In this document: positions 1 to 7,589 of the stretch, piece by piece
How positions within the stretch are numbered: position 1 is the first letter of the stretch
Layout: every line of letters starts with the position of its first letter
IMG/VR virus record: IMGVR_UViG_3300025098_000276
Span: 1 to 24,307 of that record
Length of the DNA: 24,307 nucleotides
Origin: a virus
Direction: 5' to 3' (one strand)
The notes under the pieces: model-generated
The model's input: only the letters and a program-made list of their open reading frames with translations
What the model was told of the DNA's origin: nothing
Database searches by the model: none
Position numbers and translations under genes: made by a program

Positions 1-48
1 TCGAAGCAGATAACCTTGATATTCTTTCAGACTTTAAGCTATAAACTG

Positions 49-77
49 TGTACATCAGTACCGATATGGTGTATAAT
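49..77 (+). promoter_or_regulatory. Early-type sigma70-like promoter for glutaredoxin
   Basis: TGTACA at 49-54, a 17-nt spacer, and a perfect TATAAT at 72-77. It is the first of eight promoters in the window with the same TGTACA-17-TATAAT-like design. An AAGGAGAG ribosome binding site and the ATG at 105 follow it. Sequence directly seen; activity inferred. Confidence 0.75.
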
Positions 78-104
78 AAAATTATAATATAGCAAGGAGA
101 GAAA

Positions 105-326
105 ATGTATCGAATCTATTCAAAGGTCAATTGTAAGTTTTGTACGATGTCTAAACAGTTACTCGAACAGAAGGGTATCTTATACGAGGAACTGAAGTAC
201 GAGACTGACTTTACCCGTGACGAACTGTTTGAACGGTTCCCACAAGCCAAAACATTTCCACAGATTGAAACCACTGATGGGGTATACGTAGGAGGATTTG
301 ACCAACTAAAGGAACTTATCGGGTAA
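105..326 (+). CDS. Glutaredoxin
   Basis: A 73-residue glutaredoxin, a small cytoplasmic thiol-disulfide oxidoreductase. The redox-active CxxC is Cys10-Lys-Phe-Cys13 after the first beta strand (YRIYSKVNC). The conserved TFPQI, with its cis-proline, lies near residues 50-54, and a VGGFDQL segment typical of glutathione-binding glutaredoxins follows. Length fits phage glutaredoxins. T4 NrdC is the functional analogue and supplies reducing power to ribonucleotide reductase, but no nrd genes are visible here. An AAGGAGAG Shine-Dalgarno lies 7-8 nt before the ATG, and an early-type promoter lies directly upstream, so early expression is likely. Family assignment is firm; the specific electron acceptor is inferred. 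Confidence 0.93.
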   Translation: MYRIYSKVNCKFCTMSKQLLEQKGILYEELKYETDFTRDELFERFPQAKTFPQIETTDGVYVGGFDQLKELIG

Positions 327-328
327 CA

Positions 329-336
329 TATAAATA
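329..336 (+). promoter_or_regulatory. T4-type late promoter (TATAAATA)
   Basis: Exact TATAAATA octamer just after the glutaredoxin stop codon and only 5 nt before the ATG of the next gene. T4 late transcription starts a few bases downstream of this box, so the transcript would have almost no leader. Confidence 0.65.
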
Positions 337-341
337 GTCAC

Positions 342-752
342 ATGACGTGGCTATACCAAGATAACGAATTCAATGAGACACCTGACAAGAAAGACTATGT
401 TGGGTTTGTCTATCTAATTACCGAGCTTGCTACTAACAAGAAGTATGTGGGGAAAAAACTGTTCCATAAGCCAGCGTACCGTATGGTCAAGCTGAAGAAT
501 GGTACGAAGAAACGAAAGAGGGTATATGTAGACTCTGACTGGCGTGACTATCATGGATCGTCAGTCTCGCTAAAGGAAGCTGTTGAAAGCAATGGCTCTG
601 AAAAGTACAAGCGTGAGATACTTCGCTTATGTGCTAAGAAAGGTGAGATGAGTTACTACGAACTCAAAGAACAAGTAGACCGTGAGGTCTTATTCTCTGA
701 CGAATACTATAACGAATTTATTTCGGCTAAGATCCATTCCAAACATCTTTAA
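342..752 (+). CDS. GIY-YIG-like endonuclease domain protein
   Basis: 136 residues. The N-terminal part has the GIY-YIG core pattern in degenerate form: GFVY at residues 21-24 and YVG at 35-37, separated by a typical short hairpin (LITELATNKK). The rest is a basic segment followed by a WRDYHGSS motif and a C-terminal helical part with SYYELKEQVDREVLFSDEYYN. This arrangement is a recurrent stand-alone protein in T4-like marine phages, usually annotated as a putative endonuclease. It could act in host DNA breakdown or as a homing-type nuclease; the substrate is unknown. No alternative Met lies before the core, so the ATG at 342 is retained even though a late promoter ends at 336. A decayed copy of its 3' part follows at 794-836. 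Confidence 0.75.
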   Translation: MTWLYQDNEFNETPDKKDYVGFVYLITELATNKKYVGKKLFHKPAYRMVKLKNGTKKRKRVYVDSDWRDYHGSSVSLKEAVESNGSEKYKREILRLCAKKGEMSYYELKEQVDREVLFSDEYYNEFISAKIHSKHL

Positions 753-776
753 GTGATATGTCAGAATACGTAAGCG

Positions 777-784
777 TATAAATA
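777..784 (+). promoter_or_regulatory. T4-type late promoter (TATAAATA)
   Basis: Exact TATAAATA in the gap between the GIY-YIG gene and the WYL_2 gene starting at 844. It probably starts late transcription of the fibre block. Confidence 0.7.
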
Positions 785-793
785 TAACTAAAT

Positions 794-836
794 GAACTAA
801 AAGAGCAATAGACCGTATGGTCTGATTCTCAGACGA
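794..836 (+). pseudogene. Decayed partial duplicate of the GIY-YIG gene 3' region
   Basis: This untranslated stretch aligns with 660-703 inside the upstream nuclease gene at 37 of 44 positions by hand count, with a one-base deletion. The source encodes ELKEQVDREVLFSDE. The deletion and substitutions break the frame here. It lies between the late promoter at 777 and the ATG at 844, so it forms the leader of the next gene. Confidence 0.6.
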
Positions 837-843
837 GGCCATT

Positions 844-1362
844 ATGATTATCGAATTAATTGAACACAACACCAGGACTCCGCTCCATCTTATCATGGAG
901 GTAAACAAGTCACTTGATGACTTTCATCGTGACCTCCGTGGAGTTGTTATTATAAACTTTATTAAAAAGACCAATGGCCGACAGCGCCACATGGTCTGTA
1001 CTCGTAACCCTGAAATAATTGAGAAGGTCGCCGGTGCTGCAGCTCTCGCCGCTGGTAACGAGTATAAAGGTCCACCAACAGTTATACCGGTCTTCGATCT
1101 AGTCAAGAAAGCTTGGCGTTCTTTTGACGTTAAGACCGTGCGTGACGTATCATCCCGCGAACTTGCTTCCCTTGCTTCACTGTCACGTAAAGACCGATAC
1201 CGCGACGATAAAAAATTTGGTGTACTTCAACGGCTGAATCCGTTTAACCGTGATAAAGTTCAATTCAAAGATCACTATGTTCCGAGGTCTCAGACGCTTG
1301 TTGAGCATACCGCGATGGAAATACAATCTACCGAGATTTCCAGATTTAAGGATATATTGTAA
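844..1362 (+). CDS. WYL_2/DUF2693-like SH3-fold domain protein with basic C-terminal extension
   Basis: 172 residues. Residues about 30-103 match the small Sm/SH3-like WYL_2 (DUF2693) domain common in T4-like phages: a beta-rich segment, an MVCTRNPEII signature, and VFDLVKKAWRSFDVKTVRDV. The separate 83-residue protein at 18090-18341 carries the same signatures (MRCTQNPDL, VYDLEASGWRSFNLPTVKSV). The remaining 70 residues are basic and unrecognised. The gene lies behind a late promoter, and its TAA overlaps the next ATG (TAATG at 1360), so translation is probably coupled to the two genes that follow. A role at the head of the fibre operon, perhaps structural, is inferred from position only. 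Confidence 0.6.
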   Translation: MIIELIEHNTRTPLHLIMEVNKSLDDFHRDLRGVVIINFIKKTNGRQRHMVCTRNPEIIEKVAGAAALAAGNEYKGPPTVIPVFDLVKKAWRSFDVKTVRDVSSRELASLASLSRKDRYRDDKKFGVLQRLNPFNRDKVQFKDHYVPRSQTLVEHTAMEIQSTEISRFKDIL

Positions 1363-1874
1363 TGGCAACCATATTTAGAAAAGACTCACCACTTTCGGTA
1401 TACCGACCAGTGAGTAAGAATTGTTCAAACACACTTCGTGAGTACGCACGCAAATGTGGTATCACGGATTGTTATGAGCAATTCTATCTTCCGATTAAGT
1501 CAACCGAAGGCCCGTGTGACTGGCACCAGTATCGTCCAAATAAAGAAACCTTAAGTGTCTCTACAACCGGACTGGTACAAACTGAATACGGTATTGGTCT
1601 TCAACTAAAAGAATATAAATTTCTCAACGAATGTACCGATGCCTATAGTATGGATGGTACCGAATTCGATTCTATTATATACCTCACCTCGTCGATTAAT
1701 GTAGAAGACATTAATATGTCAAAGGTATTTGAGGAAAAGATTATTGTCAGAGGAGAGGTTCATAGCGAGTCGTTTCCGATACACGAAGAAACCAAAATTG
1801 AGGAAGTAATACCTGAAGGAATTGATCCTGAGCTTTGGCAGTTCTTAACGCCAGCTCAAAAGAGACTCTGGTAA
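1362..1874 (+). CDS. Hypothetical protein between WYL_2 protein and collagen-like fibre
   Basis: 170 residues, family not recognised. It has a mixed sequence with several Cys in the N-terminal half (NCSNTL, KCGITDCYEQF, GPCDWHQY) and an acidic C-terminal tail (EETKIEEVIPEGIDPELWQFLTP) that resembles a short docking peptide. It overlaps both neighbours by one base at TAATG junctions (1360-1364 and 1872-1876), which indicates translational coupling. Its place immediately before the fibres suggests a baseplate, fibre-attachment or neck component. That is inference; no domain supports it. Confidence 0.7.
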   Translation: MATIFRKDSPLSVYRPVSKNCSNTLREYARKCGITDCYEQFYLPIKSTEGPCDWHQYRPNKETLSVSTTGLVQTEYGIGLQLKEYKFLNECTDAYSMDGTEFDSIIYLTSSINVEDINMSKVFEEKIIVRGEVHSESFPIHEETKIEEVIPEGIDPELWQFLTPAQKRLW

Positions 1875-3163
1875 TGAAAAAGATTGATCTATCCGAGGCA
1901 AGACGCATTGCGCTTGAGGATGCCAGGGAACGCCAGAAACAGGCAGCACTCCTTGAGGCTTCTGAAGCACGCAATGAGTTTATTCGTGAACAGGTTCAAG
2001 TCCTAAACAAAACGAGCAATACGTACCTCCGTGGCATTGATCCGGTTCAAGGTGAGATGCTACCTGAAGGTACTATGTTTTTTGGTAACGACCTCAAGTG
2101 GTATCTCGTTGAGTCAGATGGTATAACCGATATTACTCGCGAGGGGCTTCAAGGACCGCAAGGTGAACAGGGTCCTCCCGGTCTTATCGGTGAGCAGGGT
2201 ATCCAAGGCCTACCGGGTGAACCAGGTCTTATAGGTGAACAAGGACCACAGGGCAATCCCGGTCCAGAAGGACCTCGTGGCCAACGCGGGCAACGCGGTA
2301 AAGCGGGTCTTATTGGTGAGCAGGGTATCCAGGGTGAGACAGGTCCAATTGGTCCGATGGGACCTCAAGGACCTGCAGGTCAGGATGGTAAAGACGGTAA
2401 GGATGGTGAAACACCGAACGTTGATCCACTCATCGAAAAAATACGCGAAGAGCTCGAAGCCAAATTACTTAAGGACTATGAGACTCAGCGAGCTAATATA
2501 GAAGCGGCACTAAGAAACGTAAGAGCTCCAGGAAGCGGCATGTCTTCGTCCGGTGGCTCGGTACGTATTATGGACAATGATGATGTTCAGCGTAAACGAC
2601 TCAGTGACATTGATGACGACTCGCTTCTGGTATTTGATACTGATGCTAAAAAGTACCAGACCGAAACGTTTCAAAGTCTACTTGACCGTCATGATATTAC
2701 CGGCGGTGGTAGTACCGGCGGTGGTAGTACCAGTGTTACTGGTGGTCTTATTCAGACATCTGAGTTCTCACTGTCCGGAACAGCGTATGCCGCAAATCCT
2801 GTTACAGATCAATTTTCGTACGTATCACACTATGTGGTCAACGATACTACTAATGAAGTAGTTTCAATACCTCTTACTATTACGAGTACAGGTGTTGACC
2901 TTACTTCAAATATTGACCTAACTGGTCACACACTACGTTTGTTATATTCAACCGCGGCTCCTACTAATACGTTTGCTCTTTCAGGTACAGTGTTGACGGT
3001 TAACTTCTCGGTTGAGGGTATTGGTAATTACGTAAATCATTACATAAGCGACGATACCACTGGTGATATTGTTGAGATTGGTGCACAGATAAATAGTACT
3101 GATCTTGTAATAACTTCAAATATTGACATGACAGGAAAGACCCTGCATGTCATCCACTATTAA
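1874..3163 (+). CDS. Collagen-like tail fibre protein
   Basis: 429 residues from the ATG at 1874, chosen because it forms a TAATG overlap with the previous stop; an in-frame ATG at 1835 would add 13 residues. Residues 1-50 are a charged helix. Residues 91-180 are 30 uninterrupted Gly-X-Y triplets (GPQ, GEQ, GPP, GLI and so on), a collagen triple helix. Residues about 183-215 look like a short coiled coil. Two GGGST linkers follow (277-286, coded by a direct repeat), then two tandem beta domains of about 65 residues starting near 298 and 366. Each beta domain carries a [SN]HY[VI] motif and ends in TSNID[LM]TG. The fold is a trimeric virion fibre. The C-terminal beta domains resemble the cap of the next fibre protein. 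Confidence 0.85.
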   Translation: MKKIDLSEARRIALEDARERQKQAALLEASEARNEFIREQVQVLNKTSNTYLRGIDPVQGEMLPEGTMFFGNDLKWYLVESDGITDITREGLQGPQGEQGPPGLIGEQGIQGLPGEPGLIGEQGPQGNPGPEGPRGQRGQRGKAGLIGEQGIQGETGPIGPMGPQGPAGQDGKDGKDGETPNVDPLIEKIREELEAKLLKDYETQRANIEAALRNVRAPGSGMSSSGGSVRIMDNDDVQRKRLSDIDDDSLLVFDTDAKKYQTETFQSLLDRHDITGGGSTGGGSTSVTGGLIQTSEFSLSGTAYAANPVTDQFSYVSHYVVNDTTNEVVSIPLTITSTGVDLTSNIDLTGHTLRLLYSTAAPTNTFALSGTVLTVNFSVEGIGNYVNHYISDDTTGDIVEIGAQINSTDLVITSNIDMTGKTLHVIHY

Positions 3164-3200
3164 TCTATGTACAGCTTAACAACACCAAGAGGAAAACTAA

Positions 3201-4718
3201 ATGGCTGAAAAACAATTCTATCATGACATAGATCTTGTTAAAGTTGGTCAGCTCGTCGATGCACGCTTTAAGAACGTCACTAACGCAGAGAGATCTACGC
3301 TAGCTGGCAGCCTTGGGACTGGCAACAAGGGCTTGGTCATCTATGACACTGACGATTCGGAGATGTATCTCTGGGACGGAAGTTCTTTTAATAGGGTCTC
3401 TGCGGACGTAACTGGAGATCTTATCTTCAAAGGCGTCATTAACCCCACTAACGACAATACCGCCGCAGTTGAAGCTGTACAAGGTTATCAATATGTGGTG
3501 GATACTGCTGGTACGCTGAGTAAAACCGGTGTTACTTTCACACCTAGTGCAGTTGTTGAAGTCGGAGACATGGTTCTCTTTACTTCAACCACAGAAGCTA
3601 CGGTTATTCAACGTAACATTGAAGATGCTACGACCTCTAAGAAAGGTCAAGTAGAACTGGCGACCACTGCTGAAACCAACGCCGGTTCAGCCACAGCTCT
3701 CGCAGTAACACCAGCATCTTTGACCGATGTTCTTACTGACATTTCAACTAACACGTCAAACATCTCTACCAATGCCGGTAACATCTCAACTAATGCAAGT
3801 GATATTACTTCACTTGAGACATTTACAGGTACCGGGACATCACTTGATACAACCGCAACTGATCTTGCTGCTGGTATCAATGAACTGCATGGTGAGATTG
3901 GAACAAACGCGTCGAATATCTCTACCAATGCAGGTAATATCAGTACTAACACGTCAAATATCTCGACGAATGCTGGTAACATCAGTACTAACACATCAAA
4001 CATCTCTACCAATGCAAGTGACATTACCGCGCTCGAGACGTTTACGGACGTTGGTACAGGTCTTGATACCACAGCTACTTCACTGGCTGATGCGGTTAAC
4101 GAACTACACGGTGAGATTAACACTAACGCATCAAACATCTCGACAAACACGGGTAACATTTCAACTAACGCAAGTGATATCTCGACTGCTCAGTCAAACA
4201 TCTCGACGAACGCGAGTGACATTACATCACTGGAAACCTTTACCGGTTCTGGTACTTCACTTAATACGACAGCAACTGATCTTGCGGCTGGTGTTAATGA
4301 ACTTCACGGTGAGATAAATACCAATACGTCGAATATCTCGACAAACACTGGTAACATTTCGACGAACACCGGTAACATTTCAACTAACACATCTGACATT
4401 ACTTCACTTGAAACGTTTACAGGTACCGGCACTTCACTTGACACGACTGCGACAACTCTCGCGGGTGCTGTCAACGAATTGCATAGTCGTACAGAAGCGA
4501 AGATCTATACTAACTCCTCATTTAGCGTAACTGCTAATGTTGCTGCTACGATCACGCACAACCTTGCTCTTACTGACAAGGACTTCTTTACGATCCGCGT
4601 ATGTGACTCAAGTGGTTCTTCGGTCAGTGTTGATGTTGACTCGGTCAATACCAACTCACTCACAATCACCTCACTCGTTTCCCTTACGGGTCTCAAGTGC
4701 ATAATCATGGGTACGTAA
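3201..4718 (+). CDS. Tail fibre stalk protein with IxxNTxx-type heptads
   Basis: 505 residues. The N-terminal 145 residues form an attachment region, followed by KKGQVELATTAETN (about 147-160), the conserved joint of many phage fibres. Residues about 178-430 consist of heptads of the form ISTN(A/T)(S/G)N, interrupted by four similar modules of about 32 residues (DITSLETFTG...TATDLAAGINELH). Ile at a and Asn at d with Thr following is the IxxNTxx (N@d) trimeric coiled-coil pattern known from autotransporter adhesins. Residues 431-505 are a beta-rich cap related to the end of the collagen-like fibre. AGAGGAAAAC lies before the ATG. The 21-nt coding repeats make the locus prone to length change. 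Confidence 0.85.
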   Translation: MAEKQFYHDIDLVKVGQLVDARFKNVTNAERSTLAGSLGTGNKGLVIYDTDDSEMYLWDGSSFNRVSADVTGDLIFKGVINPTNDNTAAVEAVQGYQYVVDTAGTLSKTGVTFTPSAVVEVGDMVLFTSTTEATVIQRNIEDATTSKKGQVELATTAETNAGSATALAVTPASLTDVLTDISTNTSNISTNAGNISTNASDITSLETFTGTGTSLDTTATDLAAGINELHGEIGTNASNISTNAGNISTNTSNISTNAGNISTNTSNISTNASDITALETFTDVGTGLDTTATSLADAVNELHGEINTNASNISTNTGNISTNASDISTAQSNISTNASDITSLETFTGSGTSLNTTATDLAAGVNELHGEINTNTSNISTNTGNISTNTGNISTNTSDITSLETFTGTGTSLDTTATTLAGAVNELHSRTEAKIYTNSSFSVTANVAATITHNLALTDKDFFTIRVCDSSGSSVSVDVDSVNTNSLTITSLVSLTGLKCIIMGT

Positions 4719-4724
4719 TAACAC

Positions 4725-7589
4725 ATGTCATTTGATAGGTTTGCCTCTGGACTCCAGCTCCCTAATGTGGGATCTGGGGTCAATCCACGAGCTTCTGATA
4801 GTTCAGACTTTCTTCGCCTTTACTTTAAGACCGACCAGCTTTATCATACTGATGAGGCCGGTACTGAAGTACAGCTAACAGGCAATAACCTATTATTGGC
4901 AGGTGGTACTCTGTCAGGTGACGTGACTTTCGTTGATAGCGCGAACTTGTACCTCGGCACTGGCAATGACTTCTCGATGCGATATATCGGCGGAACGATA
5001 TTTAACGCTATAGCGGGTGATGTATACTTTCAAGATAATGGTACAACCGTTATGCGTCAGGCGGGTTCCAACATGCGGATGTACGACAGTCGGAACCTTC
5101 AGTTCGGAACTGGTGGTGACTGGGCGTTCCAATACAACGGCACCGACGCTTATATGGATTTGGATTCTGGTGCTTGGCGCTGGCGAGACGGTGCAAATGG
5201 CAACGCTGATAGAATCCGATGGACACCAAGTGATGGTCTTGAGTTTCAGGATGGACACCAACTTCAACTTGGAACCAGTAACGACCTGCGAATGTACCAT
5301 TCAAGCGATACCAACTACTTTGATCTGGTTAACGGGGACCTGAAGGTCCGCGACGTCAGCGGAACAGCTGAAGACCGGTTTGTGTTCACCCAAGCCGGAA
5401 GACTGGGTATCGGTACAGACTCTCCGGATGTTGATCTCCACGTTGCATCCGGCAATCCTGTCATTCGACTTGAAGACACGAACGCGGCCAGTGATGCGAA
5501 GCAGTGGAACATCTCAGCCGGTGGCACAAACCTACTAAGGTTTCAGGCTCTTACTGACTCAGGTACCGGCGGTGGCCACTTGTTTGAGTTTGAGAGAGTA
5601 GGAAGCAATATACATCAATTCGCTGGAATGAAGGGCGGCGTCCGTTGGTTTACGATCCACAACGACGATCAAAAAGTCGGTATCGGGTCCTCATCACCAG
5701 AGACATTGCTTCACGTTCAGGGCCCGGGTCTTGGTGGCACGGCCGGCGATGCTGAAGACTTGGTGATTATACGGGATCAATCAAATACAACATCGGGTAA
5801 CGCTGATCGTATCGTCTTTAGCCACGAGCGTCTATCGACTGGTACTAACTGGGAAACCGCAGGAATGCGTATCGGTCGGCGTGTCGATTCGAGCGAGATG
5901 GGATATATTCAATTTGGCCATAGCAGCGATACGGATGGTGACCTTATTACCTTTGGTGATGACGCGGCCGAACTAATGCGATTGACCCCACAGGGTAAAC
6001 TCGGGGTTGGCACAACGACACCGGATGTTGATCTTCATGTCGCAGGTGGATTGCGTGTCGAAACTAGTTCTGACTTTGATAGCGGCATTGACGCAAACAA
6101 AACTGCGTCGATTATGTTACCAGATACTGGCGAAATCGCCTTTGATACTGGCGACTATATTCGCACACTTATTTCTAAGGACTCAAGTGGTTATATTAAC
6201 GTTGGTCAAAACGGAACAGGTATTATTAGCCGGGTTAACCTTCTTCCTGGTACGTCAGGTGTAGTAATTGTCCAATCAGATAATAACAATGCGCTGGTGA
6301 TCAATAATAACGGTAGCGGTAATGCGCGGATGCAATATCAGATTGCCGGTTCAAACAAGTACAATGTCGGTGTTAATGCGGGCGATAGTAGCTATACAAT
6401 ATACGATGTGGTAAATGCTACTACGCCATTTAAGATTGAGCCAGGTTCCGGAAACAACGCTGCGGTCGTGATTAAGGGTGATGGCGATGTTGGCATCGGC
6501 ACAGACTCTCCGGGATCACCGTTAACCGTCGCTGGGGTGATTGAATCCACCTCGGGCGGTGTCAAGTTTCCCGACGGCACTACGCAAACAACAGCCGGTA
6601 GTGGCGGTACCGTCGCATTTGACGACCTTACCGATAAGACCAGCGGTACGGGAACATATGCCACTACAGGGCATTTTACTGCCGGCCTTGGCAGTGGCGG
6701 TGTATCAATTACTAATAATGACGGTGGTGGTAATGCGAACGTAACGTTTAACCACAGGTCGATGACGCCCGAACAGACCGGTAACGCTGGCCGCATTCAC
6801 GTTAATACAGATCTTACTACTGGCGTATCTATGCAGTTTCAAGTCGGGTCTGGCCTGACAAGCGGTGTTTCGGCCGGAATAACCACCTATTTCAAGATAG
6901 AAGAGAACCTGCTTACGTCAAACGCCGCCTTTAACATGCCAGATACTAAGGTCCTTCAGTTTGGTACTGGAGCCGACTGGAAGTGGCAGTTTGACAGTAC
7001 AGACGCTTATATGACTTTGGACTCTGGCACTTGGCGTTGGCGGGATGGCGCAGCCAGTAACGCTGTAAGAATCCAATGGACGCCAAGCGCTGGCCTTGAG
7101 TTTCAGGATGGACACCAACTTCAACTTGGAACCAGTAACGACCTGCGGATGTACCATGCAAGTAACATTAACTACTTTGATCTGGTCAACGGTGATCTAA
7201 AAATCCGCGACGTTAGTGGTACAGCTACAGACCGTTTCGTGTTCACGCAAGCCGGAAGACTAGGCATCGGAACTTCTTCGCCCAACAGTACTTTGTCTAT
7301 CAATGGATCAATTAATGAGAAGGTCTATAACTTAACCGGAACTGCAATTGATCCAGACAATGGAACAATCCAATACAAGACACTGACAGGAAATACGACC
7401 TTTACTGAAAACCTTGTAGACGGTGAGTATGTCACCCTTATGATTGACGATGGCTCAGCATACACTGTTACATGGCCAACGATGTATTGGCCAGGTGGAG
7501 TAGCCCCTACACTTGCAACATCTGGATACAATGTATTTCAACTATGGAAGGTAGGCTCCAATCTATATGGGAGTTACGTAAGTGCTTAA
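4725..7589 (+). CDS. Large modular tail fibre protein
   Basis: 954 residues. The N-terminus (FLRLYFKTDQLYHTDEAGTEVQLTG) is typical of marine phage fibre subunits. The body repeats two kinds of module. One is a Trp-rich beta module with LQ[FL]GT..D, TDAYM.LDSG.WRWRDG and FQDGHQLQLGTSNDLRMYH, twice in near-identical form (about 5100-5420 and 6958-7280). The other is five copies of a [LV]G[IV]G[TS]xxPxxxLxVxG motif starting near residues 225, 316, 423, 586 and 842. The last 85 residues (TLMIDDGSAYTVTWPTMYW, ending LWKVGSNLYGSYVSA) form a conserved fibre C-terminus. No S74 peptidase chaperone is visible. Host binding is the likely role. Its TAA overlaps the GTG start of the next gene. Confidence 0.85.
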   Translation: MSFDRFASGLQLPNVGSGVNPRASDSSDFLRLYFKTDQLYHTDEAGTEVQLTGNNLLLAGGTLSGDVTFVDSANLYLGTGNDFSMRYIGGTIFNAIAGDVYFQDNGTTVMRQAGSNMRMYDSRNLQFGTGGDWAFQYNGTDAYMDLDSGAWRWRDGANGNADRIRWTPSDGLEFQDGHQLQLGTSNDLRMYHSSDTNYFDLVNGDLKVRDVSGTAEDRFVFTQAGRLGIGTDSPDVDLHVASGNPVIRLEDTNAASDAKQWNISAGGTNLLRFQALTDSGTGGGHLFEFERVGSNIHQFAGMKGGVRWFTIHNDDQKVGIGSSSPETLLHVQGPGLGGTAGDAEDLVIIRDQSNTTSGNADRIVFSHERLSTGTNWETAGMRIGRRVDSSEMGYIQFGHSSDTDGDLITFGDDAAELMRLTPQGKLGVGTTTPDVDLHVAGGLRVETSSDFDSGIDANKTASIMLPDTGEIAFDTGDYIRTLISKDSSGYINVGQNGTGIISRVNLLPGTSGVVIVQSDNNNALVINNNGSGNARMQYQIAGSNKYNVGVNAGDSSYTIYDVVNATTPFKIEPGSGNNAAVVIKGDGDVGIGTDSPGSPLTVAGVIESTSGGVKFPDGTTQTTAGSGGTVAFDDLTDKTSGTGTYATTGHFTAGLGSGGVSITNNDGGGNANVTFNHRSMTPEQTGNAGRIHVNTDLTTGVSMQFQVGSGLTSGVSAGITTYFKIEENLLTSNAAFNMPDTKVLQFGTGADWKWQFDSTDAYMTLDSGTWRWRDGAASNAVRIQWTPSAGLEFQDGHQLQLGTSNDLRMYHASNINYFDLVNGDLKIRDVSGTATDRFVFTQAGRLGIGTSSPNSTLSINGSINEKVYNLTGTAIDPDNGTIQYKTLTGNTTFTENLVDGEYVTLMIDDGSAYTVTWPTMYWPGGVAPTLATSGYNVFQLWKVGSNLYGSYVSA

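Noticed and set aside
3647-4159. 170-codon reverse-strand frame
   Set aside because: It is the antisense of the fibre stalk heptad repeats; its regularity comes from the forward repeats and it has no ribosome binding site.
3732-4400. Regular 21-nt repeats resembling a repeat array
   Set aside because: The units are in frame and encode ISTN-type heptads with no unique spacers, so this is not a CRISPR array.
5050-5304. Reverse-strand frames mirrored at 6946-7161
   Set aside because: They appear twice because the fibre module is duplicated on the forward strand; shadows, not genes.
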